The position numbers and the translations under genes are program-made. This document shows, piece after piece, positions 1 to 11,828 of a stretch of 64,000 bases of DNA. Below the pieces are notes generated by a model that saw only the letters and a program-made list of their open reading frames with translations, made no database searches and was not told the origin of the DNA. Each line of letters opens with the position of its first letter. Position 1 is the stretch's first letter. Origin of the DNA: Poecilobothrus nobilitatus (taxonomy: Eukaryota > Arthropoda > Insecta > Diptera > Dolichopodidae); the NCBI GenBank assembly GCA_947095535.1, contig OX352774.1, positions 217,050,965 to 217,114,964 on the forward strand. The letters are read 5' to 3'.

Positions 1-1284
1 AAACAAGGGAAACCAAACATTAAGAAAATAATAATAAAAAAAAAAAATCGAGTTGAGTTGAGTTGCAACCCTAAACTTAAGAATTTGTTACCTTTGACGT
101 GTGCTTTATATATTTTTTTTTTTCTGTATTTTGGACACTTTAATATATGAAACATTTTGGTTTTTTTTTTTTTTGTGTTATAAAAAGGTTACCCTTTTTT
201 TTTTTTTTAATACGATCGTTATTTTTTTCCGTTTTTCAGTAGTACGTGAGTTGAAATTTTGGTTTTTATTTTTTAGAACTGGGTTCTATATGGAACAAGA
301 AAAAAAAAAAAAAAGTTCTTTAGTTGACATTTAAATAAATGGTGTCTCATTTCAAGGTATTTTAAATTTAAATTTCTTTTTTCTGTCTTTATTTTTTATT
401 TTTTTTTTTTTTTTTTATTATATAAAAACTTTATGTTTATTTTTTTTTTCACAATATTGGTATTGCAAACAAGAAAGTTCAAAAATACTTCAGACAGTAT
501 ATTATTCACTGTTTTGAATATAAAAAAAAAAAAAAAAATTTATTTTAATGAAATTTTGAAATGTATGTACTTTACATTTTTTTTATTTTTGTTTTTGTTT
601 TTTTTTTTCTGGTTTCTCTTTATATTGAAGAGGTTAAAAGTTATATTGCTCCAAGGTTTATTAGTTTAATCGATTTTATTTTTATTTTATTTGAAACAAA
701 TTTATAATTTGTTCCTTTATGTCTAAAGTATAAAACACACTAAAAATGATGCAGTATGAATTAAGTTTGAAGGAAATAAGTTCAAATAACAAAAATTAAA
801 TATGTCCGCAAAAAACATTTTTTCAAAACAAAATAAAATATCAAGAAAAGACCGATATCTGATGTCATTCATCTTGTAAAATTTGCCAAGAAAATGGAAA
901 ATAGAGCTATTGTAAACAAATTGCGGTTGCGTATAGCATATATAAGATTGTAAAATATAAAAGCAAAAAACACTATTCTGAGCGTATAAAAATTAGGTCA
1001 TAAAATTCGAAATTTAATAAATTGATTAAAGAAGGTTTGGGTTTGAGACATCTACTGCTAATTAGTTATTTGCATATATACATGTAGTAAACACAAAATT
1101 ATAGTTCAGTCAATTTATATTTTTTACATTTCGTTTTATATTTGAGGTCATGTTTTTTTTATTTTATTTACTTAATAACAAATCCATTTTCAGACTAATT
1201 TAAATTTTAATTTTTCAAACTTAATTTATGACGCCAAAAAATGATATGGATTTTTAAGAATAAAATTAATCATAAAAGATATGA

Positions 1285-1590
1285 AGAAATCGTAGGATCC
1301 AGTAAAAATAAATTGAGAATTCTACCAGAATTCCTGTCGGGATACTGCCGACTAAAGAGGCATTTAAAGACATTTCGAATAGAGAATTGTGTTATATACA
1401 GATTCTGTCAAGAAGAAGAACTGCGAATTCTCAGGACCCATACTCTCAAACTGCTGACCTCCGGACAAGATATATGTCATAACGTTGACAGAAGTATTAT
1501 AATTGGAATCAAAATCCACAACACATAGTAATAGGGGGAGCACAATATATCTTCATCAAAAGCTCGCAATGTTGCTTATTATACCCCTTA
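1285..1590 (+). pseudogene. Fossil non-LTR retrotransposon, region after RNase H
   Basis: The + strand reading contains RILPEFLSGYCRLKRHLK, then IENCVIYRFCQEEE. This matches the pattern L.TGHC.L..HL...G...C..C..EEE found after the RNase H domain of many insect non-LTR retrotransposons. After the EEE block the usual Thr-Pro-Glu-His-Leu-Leu-Cys part is lost, probably by frameshift. The following sequence around 1537-1590, starting GGGGGAGCACAATA, looks like an element 3' untranslated region. The open frame runs 1241-1528, but only the middle is recognisable. No intact reverse transcriptase is nearby, so this is a 5'-truncated, decayed copy. Its clade cannot be assigned by eye. Confidence 0.6.
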
Positions 1591-4500
1591 AACAATAATC
1601 TAATCTAAGAACAAAATTCTTCTATTCTTTGTCATTTACCTCAATCGTCATTTACCTCAATGCTAATAAACAATTTAATTTAAGGGTCTGTAAATAATTT
1701 CAATTTATACAAATATATAAAAAATGTTGATTCTGTCACTTACACGTTTTTAAATGTTGATAACTTTTAAAATAGTTAACTTTTATTGCTTAGCATTTTA
1801 CACTTCCGCGAAATCTTTATTTAAAAATTCGTTTTCAAAATTACAGAATAATAATTTATAAGCTGTCCTGATCCTGCTAATTATCAGGAAAACTCTTGGT
1901 TTTAAAGCAAAGAAATGAAAGAGCACTGTCTAATAAACTATTAAAATATTTGGTGTGTAAATGGCGAATTCTATAACAATTACGTACACTTTATTCCTCC
2001 CAAAAATCCCCTCCCAATAACAAGATTTTAAGAAAAAGATAACGAGTATTAATTAGAGAATTAAAGACTTTATTATGTTGATAAGCGAAGTTGACTGAAG
2101 TTGTAAATTATGCCATAAATGTTGTCTTAAATATCAAAACAACATGTTTCTACTGACTACAGAGTGCAAACTACAGATTTCTTTAAGAAAAGTCTAAGGA
2201 ATAATATAAAATTATTCCCATCCCTCAAAAACAACAATAGCATTATTAGAGTGACTGCCGGAACTGTATTTTTATGTTTTATGTTATTGTAACATAAAAA
2301 ACTAATAATCATACACAAATATTAAAAGACTAAAACATATTATGATCTTATCATATTAAACCAAAAGTTAATATGTTTTGCTCTTCGTTAGTTTTCTAAA
2401 GGATTTTGTCTACTTTTATAATACTTTAAGCCAGTCCTACTGTTTATAAGAAAGTAATCTGTAGAGGCATTATTACTGTCAACTCTTTTTCGACAAAGCC
2501 ATACGCTCGTAGGTTCAAATATCTTGTTCAAATTAAAAGTGCTCAGTTTTTGTGTGTGTGTAACGGCATCCAAAACAAATTTTCCTTAATCATAACTTAT
2601 ATTATTATATATGTTATAAATGCAGTTGTATAATAGCAAGACCTGTTAGCAACAAACATAATTTCTCAGATAGTCTATTCGAACTATTTTTTTTTAGAGA
2701 GAAGGGATTCTCCAAAATACACTAAGAAATACTAACTATTCTATTGTATAATATTACTAACCCCTTGGTGATGGAATAAATTTTCTCTCACTAAACCCAT
2801 CTTCCTCATAAGTAGAATAGTGGAATAAATCCCCATTAAATGGAAAGGATATGTTTAATGCTTTAATAGTTCTTTCTTTCAGAAAAACTGATTTCTTTTT
2901 AAATTTATGTAAAATCATGAACTTCTTTTTGCCATATAAGTACTATTTAATAAAATAATTATTTAATAAAATATAGACAATCTATAATGATAATTTACAA
3001 TTAAGTACATTCAATTTTGATTTTACCGCATTCAATCATTGTAATCTACTTTAAAAATTTAGTGTTAAAAACTATAACGTTAGAAAATTCGTTTAAAAAT
3101 TCTATTATTGCAAAGCGATTTCCCATTGCTTATTAAATTTAATAAAAATAATTTTTAATCTTAAATATTAAATCGATTTATCAAAAAAACAAAAATCTAA
3201 TATCGAAAAATATTAAAGTCAAAACGAGCAACTTTTATTTTAAAAATCTATAAGTTAATTTTAATTTTCTTTTATCAAAAATTTTTCTATTTTTGTTTTT
3301 CTTTTTTTTTCTATTTGTTAAAAACTTTATAATCCCAGTTAGTTACCCCTATTTTTCAACTTTATATTTTTTATTTTTTTTTCAAAAAATCGGGTCATAA
3401 TGCCTGAACTTTAATAAAAAAAATATATATAAAGAAAAAATAAAACCACATTCTCATATCGATCATATCCTTCAATTCTGTTTTGTTTTTGTTTTTTTTT
3501 TTTTTTTTTTGTAACTAAAACTGCACTCAACTCTCAAATAAAAACTCTTTTAATTTTTTTTTTTTTCTATATATAAACACATATACAAACTAGGGTAAAA
3601 TTATACATTAAAAAAAATTTCTTAAAGCTTTGCATTTTTTTTTTTTACCCTTTGGGGTTCTTGTGTTGAATTTTTAGTTTATATTCTGTTCGGTTTTTGT
3701 TTTCTTTTTTACTTTTGTGTTTTACTTGATTTTTGTTTCATTTCTTTTTATTCCATTACTTTTGCTTTGGTGCTCTGTACTTTCCTTAATTTTACTTTGC
3801 TACCCCAACATTAAAAAATATACATTATTATATAAATAGAATATAATATACAATATATATTTTATTATATTATATTATTTATTTCTTTTTTCTTAGTTTG
3901 ATTTTTGTGTTTTTCTTTTTTTTAAAAAAAAAAAAAAAACAAACAAAAACTTTAAAACGAAATAAAAATAAAAAATTAAATAGAAAAAAACAAAAAGCAA
4001 AACATTGAACAAAAGAGAAAAAGAAAAAAAACTAAATTATAAACGTAAAAAAAAAAAAAAACATTAAAATATTAAATGAGAAAAATCAGTAAAAAGAAAA
4101 GAGAGTGACGGAAGTGGAAAATAGGAAAATTTAAAAAGGCGAAAGGAGACATTTAACCATTTCCTGAATATTTTTGCCATCATCATTATTTTAATGTCAT
4201 CTTTTAATGTATTCCTATTATCAGTTGTTTTATACCGTTACCGTTATATATTTTTGCTGTTTAACGATTTCATTACTCTTCCTTGAATCTGTTGTTTCTT
4301 TGATAAATTTGTTATGTTCATATATTTCTGCCACTTACACTACAACTAAATTTGTTAGTAGATAGTATTATTTTCGTTGTTATTTTATTTTTGTTTTTCA
4401 ATTATTTTTGTTAATTGTTGCTTAAATTTGCTGGATTTTTGCTTCTTCCATCATTTACCATTTTCTGTCTTTTTTTTTTCTCCTCTATCATAATAATTTT

Positions 4501-5086
4501 TGAAGTTTATAATTATTTTAAATTTTTAATTAATTTAATTTAAATTTTATTTCTTTTTTTTTTTTGTGTGTTATTATTGTCATTTCATTTTTAAATTTTA
4601 TTTTCTTTTATCTTTTAGCTTTTAAATTTTATAAGTATATTTTTTTGGAATCGTTTTTTAATGTCATTTTTTTTTAATGTAGAAGGTTAACTAATTTTTA
4701 GTGAAGTAGAGATGTTTTTTTTTTATTGAATTGAATTGAATTGATGAATACAATTGAAAAGAACAAAAAAGAAATTAAAAAACATAAAAAATATTCTAAA
4801 TAAGTGTACTTAAAAATTATAATAAAAATTAAATTAAAGAAAAATAATAATTTATATTTAAATACAATATTATATTTAATTGTAATTATTTAATGAATAA
4901 ATGTTGTTATAACTTTTTTAAACTAGATCTATAATAGATGTTTGGTTTTTTTTTTTTTTTTTTTTTTGAAATTTGTAATCAAAGTATTTTAAGTAGGTAT
5001 TTTGAGAAATAAATTTTTTGAATCCTATAAGTATGAAATTATTATTTAATATCTCTTAAGAAAAATTATATATCAAATGTCAAACC

Positions 5087-5350
5087 GGGGGCTTAGGTAG
5101 CCTAGTGGGTAGGCATGTGGCGTATTAACCGAAGGAGTGCGGGTTCGATCCCTGCACAGGTCGTAAGTGTTTTTTTCTTTACATACCACCTTACGACCAA
5201 ATATAATGTAAATATATAGTATATAATATAAACAAAATAAATAATATTAGTATATAATTTAATAATAGTATAAAAACCTATAATGGCCTTAGTAGTCGAT
5301 GGTTCAATAATATTGCATTACATTTATATTACATATATATAAATGTCAAA
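5087..5350 (+). mobile_element. tRNA-headed SINE unit 1 of a tandem array
   Basis: The head at 5087-5165 has a box A-like TAGCCTAGTGGG and an intact box B, GGGTTCGATCCC, flanked by a T-arm stem (GTGCGGG with CCCTGCAC). It is followed by GGTCGTAAG and, about 30 bases later, CTTACGACC, which can fold as a hairpin shared with the larger SINE family elsewhere in the window. An AT-rich tail follows, containing ACCTATAATGGCCTTAG. The tail leads straight into a second head. This is the best-preserved unit of the array. Confidence 0.75.
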
Positions 5351-5610
5351 TGCTTAACTATTAAAAGCACGTGGCTTATTATCCACGGAGCTGCGGATTT
5401 AAATCCTGCATAGGTAGCAAGTTTTATGAATTGAAAGCAATTAACCCTTATTATACTAAATATAGTGTAAATATATAATATAAACAAAATAAATAATACT
5501 TATTAGTATATAATTTAATAATAGTATTCGACCTATAATGGCCTTAGTAGCCGATTGTTTTGTAATATTGCAATATACTATGTGATTTGTAATATTAATA
5601 TAAATAAATA
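5351..5610 (+). mobile_element. tRNA-headed SINE unit 2 of a tandem array
   Basis: The head reads GCACGTGGCTTATT, then GCGGATTTAAATCCTGCA, a decayed box B with its stem partly kept. It lies 254 bases after the same point in unit 1. The AT-rich tail repeats unit 1 closely, including ACCTATAATGGCCTTAG near 5531-5547. The repeated tail shows that the array arose by unit duplication or nested insertion and not by chance. Confidence 0.7.
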
Positions 5611-5619
5611 AATGTGAAA

Positions 5620-5722
5620 TCTTAATTAGGAGTCTTGATGGCCAAATGTTCTTCAAATGGCTTATTAAATAAGGTAGTAATTGGATGCCACGCACATGTA
5701 AGATATTCAAAATGTAAATCAA
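5620..5722 (+). mobile_element. tRNA-headed SINE unit 3, head remnant
   Basis: A third, badly decayed head starts at GAGTCTTGATGGCC and ends at CACGCACATGTAAGA, about 284 bases after unit 2. Box B is no longer recognisable and the tail is missing or too diverged to see. An antisense open frame over 5456-5722 is only a by-product of this repeat. Confidence 0.5.
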
Positions 5723-5900
5723 ATCAAATCTATTTTAAAAATTCTTTAAAATATTATTTCTTTGCTTTAAGGTGAGTGCTTAATTGTCAGTCACTGATTA
5801 TTATAAAAATATTGTCAATGTAATTTATATCGAAAAAATTATAAATTTATAACGAAAAAAGAATATTTTCCAAATTTTATATTTTTATTATGAAAATCGT

Positions 5901-6050
5901 AAGATTTTGAGACATCAGATTTTAAAACACAACATTTCAAAACACTATATATTGACATTCAAGATTTTAAGACATAAGATTTTGAGACACCAGATTTGAA
6001 AAGAAAACATTTTGAAAGACTACATTTTAACATTGAGAATTTCAAGACAC
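5901..6050. repeat. 60-bp minisatellite-like tandem repeat
   Basis: The motif AAGATTTTGAGACA, with a spacer rich in AACATTT and ACAC, recurs at 5901, 5961, 5977 and, diverged, about 6035. The main period is 60 bases, with one 16-base internal step. No coding potential was seen. Confidence 0.7.
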
Positions 6051-6771
6051 GCGTTTTTCTACCAGACTTGCTTTAAACCATCCAAATATTTTCAAAAATC
6101 TTATAAAGTACTGCTTATACTACAATTAAATATATATACATTTTTTAATTTTTAAAAACCTTTTTCAATATCATAAGATAGAACATGAGCTTCACCCCAA
6201 GTAAAATTCAACAAAAAAAAATTGTTTACATTGTTTTCTTTAAATTTAACAAATATTTAAAAATCATTTCTAAACTTACTTGTGTCTAAAACTGTTTGAC
6301 AAATTTTATTCTGAAGTATTTTGTTTATGTAGAAAAAGTATACTTCTATTTACAATCTACATCTGCCATTAATGTTTATTTCAATTATTTGATAATAAAA
6401 TTTATACTTTTTAATTATCTTAAAGGAAAGTAAAAGGTTTTTCAAAGATTAATATACTGATTATTTTAAAAATTTTGTTTTATTTATTAATAAATTAACA
6501 TACATATATACATATATATTATAATAAATATGTATTTGCGGTATAATATTTTTTATTTGAATCCTTTTCTTTTACTATCTTATGACATATGGTACGAGTA
6601 ACAATAAATATACAAAAAAAAAATGCTAAATATACATTCTAACAATTATAATAATTGTATATAAAATATATTTGAAAAATATTTGTTTTAATTTTTGATT
6701 TTCCTCAATTTTCTAATGAAAATATAATTTCTGATTGTACAAATAAACTTCGTAAATAGTCGTAATATTTG

Positions 6772-6778
<7 letters not shown>

Positions 6779-6813
<35 letters not shown>
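6779..6813. repeat. (TA)n microsatellite
   Basis: This is an uninterrupted run of alternating T and A about 35 bases long. Confidence 0.95.
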
Positions 6814-6817
<4 letters not shown>

Positions 6818-8111
6818 AATTCTTTGTACCTCAATTATCTATTTAACTATTCTATTTTAATAAATTTAATTGCCCAATTTATTTTGTATAACTTAAATAA
6901 AAAGAAACAAAAAAAAAAAAAAACAATTTTAAAGAATAATTTATTTTAAATCAAATATTTATTTAATAACTTACATGTCATATTTTTATTTTTTAATGAT
7001 TAAAGGTTTGAAAAAAAAAAATGAATTAAAGGTGTTAAATATCAAATAAATATTTTCTTGTAGCTTTTATTTTCTTTTTATATTATTGACATTTGTTAAA
7101 TATACATATGTAGGTATATATATTGCTATATACAGACAATTAACACCTTATCGAATATTTTTATTTTTTTTTTTTTTTAATATCTTATAGATATTAGACA
7201 ACAACAGTACCTTATTATATATAGATTATAATAGATATATGTATACAAAAATATATACCTATATAAATTTTTTTATTTTTCTAATTTTTATTGGGCAATA
7301 AAGTATTATATAAGTGTTTAAACACCTTATATTTGTATATAAGTGTTAATTTTTTTTTTTTTTTTTTGACATTTTATAAAAATGTCAATAAATGTCTGAC
7401 AATTTCAAAAAAAAAAAAATAAAATGAAAAGAAAAGAAATAACAAATTAGAATGAAGACCCCCTTCACTTTATTACATTTATGTTTGAATGCTTTTTTTG
7501 TTAAATTTCTATTTTTTTATTAAAATAAATATATGATATTATAAAATAGAACAAAAAAAAATAAAAAATGTTTAAAAAGAAATAAAAAGACAAATATATT
7601 GAATAGAATGCAGTCATTTGAGTTATTTTCAGATAATTTTAACAATACAATGTGTTAAGTTGTTTACAATTCCAACATAGTCCAATGAACTTTAACAAAA
7701 AAATAAAAGAAAAAATAAAACTATATACTCGTATATACAAAAAAAAAAAAATAATAAATTAGATCATACAAAAAAATAATATTGAATAAATAAATAAATA
7801 AAAACTGTCTCAGACTTATTGTTATTACCTACGTTTATATGAACAAGTTGAATTGTTAAGATCAATTCTATTTAAAAAAAAAAATATGATACAAAATGTT
7901 GGTTTTTGTTATACATACATATTTTTCTTTTTCTCTTTCTTTTCGTTGTCAATTTGTAAGAATTTCATATAGTTAAATAAGTACACTTTTTACCGTTATC
8001 ACAATGACATTTTAAATATTAATATTTTTTTCTGTTTTATAAACATTCATTGAAAAACTAGATTTTTTTTGTATACAAAATTTTATATTTACGTTATTAA
8101 ATCTCTTTTTA

Positions 8112-8714
8112 GCACATTTCCAAAGAAATTTTAAAAAAATCTCCCAATTAGTTTCACTCTGCCCGTTCGTCCGTCCGTCGGATTATGTTATCATTCTAAA
8201 TCAATATCAAATTATACAATTTTTTTAAAAATATACTATTTAAATTTACCGTTATGGGAAAACCAAATTTTTTATGGTTTTTCTACCTTCATAACTCCGG
8301 CCCGCTTTTAGATAGGGACTTGGAATTTTGAGACAAGAAACAACTTATAGAATTAATATATGTTTGCTTAAAAATTTTTTTTATACCACCTCCTGCTTAA
8401 GAGCTATTAGCGCTGAATTGTTGAAAATTTGCTTTTTTTACACAACTGAAACTTAGGCACCTGTACAAATATTTTCTTCGGTAAGACATAAAAATTAAAG
8501 TTTCAGTAATATACTTGTACGTATATTAACGGTTTTTCTTAGTTATATATAGGGTTCCGGACTTACAGCCCCTCAAAATTGAATGAATATAAACCTATAT
8601 TCATATTTTTTTTTATATGAAATTTTCAAATTTTGATGCAAGTTACAATTTCTAAACAGTTTGTATTATCTTTTGGAAATGTGCGATTTTAAAACCGTTG
8701 GTTTACATTCTGCC
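8112..8714 (-). mobile_element. TIR repeat family copy 1
   Basis: The copy has 13-bp inverted ends, GCACATTTCCAAA at 8112-8124 and TTTGGAAATGTGC at 8672-8684. A conserved outer flank follows, ending CCGTTGGTTTACATTCTGCC. Near the left end it carries TTTCACTCTGCCCGTTCG and CCGTCCGTC. A second copy lies in opposite orientation at 11304-11828. I saw no transposase, so it would be non-autonomous (MITE-like). Strand is given relative to copy 2. The family is not one I can name. Confidence 0.65.
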
Positions 8715-11303
8715 TTGTTTCTTATTATCTTTCATATTTTGTTCTAATTCATATTCTATTTGAATACTCACTAAACTGGTTAATAACATGATTGCAGTTC
8801 TCTTACTTAAAATGCAGTATAGTAGACACTCTATAAATCTGAATAGAAAAAAGATATATAACTAAATATTATTTATTTATTTATATTGCATATTTATTTA
8901 TGATAATTTGAAATGTTTAGAAACATATGTTTATAAACATTATATATTTTATAAAATAATTATAGCAGATGAAGTTTTATTTGATGTGACCATTATTTAG
9001 TTTTTTTTGTATTTAATCAAATTAGAAGCTTCATGGATCGACCCTCAATTTAATGATAAATTTTGATGATACGTACCACAAGTCTAACATGATATAGATA
9101 CATATATAAATATAGTGCTTAAAATCGATTTCCCATTTCTGAATTGAATATTTGATAGTTGCGAAGTTTATTGTTTTAAAAATATCATAAAAAATTGTAT
9201 CAACTCCTATAAATATGCAATACATCAACAAGATGATGCTACATCGCATAAACTCAAAAATACAAGTGAATCACTTCAATATTACTTCATTTTGACATCA
9301 TTATGACAATTAAAACGATTTCGGCACAATATAAAATGGTAAATGGTAAAGTATAATAAAAAGTAATTCGAATAAAACAGAAATTGGAACACCCTTTATT
9401 TTAAGTTTCAAATTGAAGTGAATTTAAACTCTTAAACAAAATTACTCTGTATGATTCTCTGTAAGCATAAAATTTAAATTAAGCTATAGAATAATAAAGT
9501 AATCGTTAGCATTATTTTGAAATGTTGCGGGACAAAACGAAATCCTTTTCAAATTATAATTTTAAATAGTTCAAAGAAAAAAAAAATAAAAATGGATTAA
9601 CCTTTTACTTTCTAACTGAACTGATTCTTTTCGCTCACTATTAAAGAAACTTCACTATATTTAAAAAGAAAATTTTTAAGCCGACCATTTCATAATAAGA
9701 ATTTCGAATATATAAAATTGTCCTTGTTTTTTTACTAAAAATTCCTAGCAATACACATATAAGTGATTTTAACTAGATTTAAAAAAAAAAAAATTATATT
9801 ATATATTTCTTTTTCATTAAAAATTTTAAATGAAAAAGAATATAAATGAAACTATCACAATATCTTTAGAAAATCAAAAAAGATATTTTTTTTATTAATT
9901 TGCTCTTACCTTACTTTACTGCCTTTTTTTATTTTTTTTTTTTTTTTAAATAACAGTTGTTCATTTTTTTTTACATTTAAATAAATTACCCTATAAATTT
10001 AAATTTTGCATATGTATATACATATAAAAGTGTTTATTTTACCTTTAACAAATTTTCCATTATTCAACTTAAAATAAAAAAAATAAAAAATGAAATATAC
10101 CTATAATGTTCGAAATACTGTGTTATTTCATTAGTTATTCATTTTCTAATCAAGAAAAAGAAAATTTTTCAAAAAAAAAAACCAAAAATGAAAGTTTTAA
10201 ATGTATGAATATACCGATACACTGAAATAACAGACCTCTTTTCTATAAAATAAAACAAAAAGAAACAAATTTTCTTTATACATTTTTTCTTTTCTTTATA
10301 TTTTCAATAGCTTTGTATTTTTTCTTTCATTTATTATATGTTTCTTTAAAAAAAAAAAAAAACAAAAAAAAAAAAAAATAACATAAAAATCCTCTGGTCT
10401 GATGCCTGTTGAGATTTTTATATGCGTTCATGAAATTTTAATTTTCATTAGAAGAAATTGTAACAATAAAAAAATTATATACTTATTATATATTTATATT
10501 ACATATTATACATATACATATTATACATACATATGTATAAAATATCTATATATATAAGACATATACTTCATTATACTCTTTACAAAATACATATTTTTCA
10601 TTTTCATTTTTAATGGTAGGGATTATAACAAGAAAAGTACCGTTAAAAAGAAAGATATGTACAATAAAATGTCAGATTATAATTGAAAATAAAACAAAAA
10701 TACAAAAATAAATTTAAGAAAAATATTAATTGAATCTGGGAAATCTTAAATAAAAAACTAAAAAAAATTTGTTCGTTATTTTTTTCTTCGAAAAAAGGAT
10801 ATATTTTGAAAATTAAAATGATAATTAGAATTACAATATGATTTCAGTTAATAACTAATTCTTATATGTATATGTAAACAGAAAATATATAAATGTATAT
10901 TATATAATGTATGGTATCTCACAATAAGTAGGAAATGTGGGAACAAGTTAAAATGGAAATTGTAAGAAGCAATAAGTTTTATAACGAAAGAATTCGATCT
11001 CTAATCGTTTTCAAAATAATTGAGACAAAAATAGCTTAAGATATATCTGATAAAAAATTAAAAATTAATAAAATCTTAAAAATTACCTATATGTATAATC
11101 TCATGAACTAAATAATTGCTAAATAACAGAAAAATTAACTGTCAGATGATTATTTAAAATTTTCTGTATCTAAATGCATTGTAAGGTAAAACTAAAATGT
11201 GTAATATGAAATATTTCCATAATTTTTTGTTTTTTTGTATTAACTATTATTTTTTAACAAAGATACTTTTATTGATCGATTATTGTTCCAAAATTCAAAT
11301 GAG

Positions 11304-11828
11304 GCAGACTGTAAACCAACGGTTTTTAAAAAAGTGCACATTTTCAAAAAAAAAAATACAAACTGTTTAGAATTGTGACTTGCACAAAAATTTGAAAATT
11401 TCATATAAGAATTGCAATTTTGAGCGGCTGTAGGTCGAGAACTAATAGCTCATAAAACAGGGAATGGTTCAAAAAAAATTTCTGAACAAACTTATACTAA
11501 TTCTAAAAGTTTTTTCTGTCCTCAAAATTTCAAGTCCTTATCTAAAACAATTCCGGAGTTATGAGGGTAGAAAAATCAAGCAAAAATCATTTAAAAAAAT
11601 TGTATAATTTTGATATTATTTTACAAAAGTAAAAAAAAACCTGACGTTTTAAGATTGAAAAAATGTTAAGTAGAACATGAGATATACGCATTTAAAAATA
11701 GGGCTTTTTCAAAGTTTGAGGGACATTTTTCTCTATCTTTAACGGTGTAGAAGTTTTGTAAACAGACGGACTGACGGAGAGAGTGAAACTAATGACCACA
11801 TTTTTTTTTAAATTTTTTGGAAATGTGC
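11304..11828 (+). mobile_element. TIR repeat family copy 2 (inverted relative to copy 1)
   Basis: The copy starts with GGCAGACTGTAAACCAACGG, the reverse complement of the end of copy 1. It has inverted ends GCACATTTTCAAA (11336-11348) and TTTGGAAATGTGC (11816-11828). It includes GACGGACTGACGGAGAGAGT and GTGAAACTAATGACC near its right end, again mirroring copy 1. It is shorter than copy 1, so internal deletions have occurred in one of them. Confidence 0.65.

Noticed and set aside
101..669. Two Phe-rich open frames near the left edge
   Set aside because: They are translations of poly-T runs, with no coding character.
5087..5165. Functional tRNA gene
   Set aside because: Box A and box B are present, but a proper acceptor stem and a standard anticodon loop cannot be drawn, and the unit is repeated with an AT-rich tail. 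It is a SINE head.
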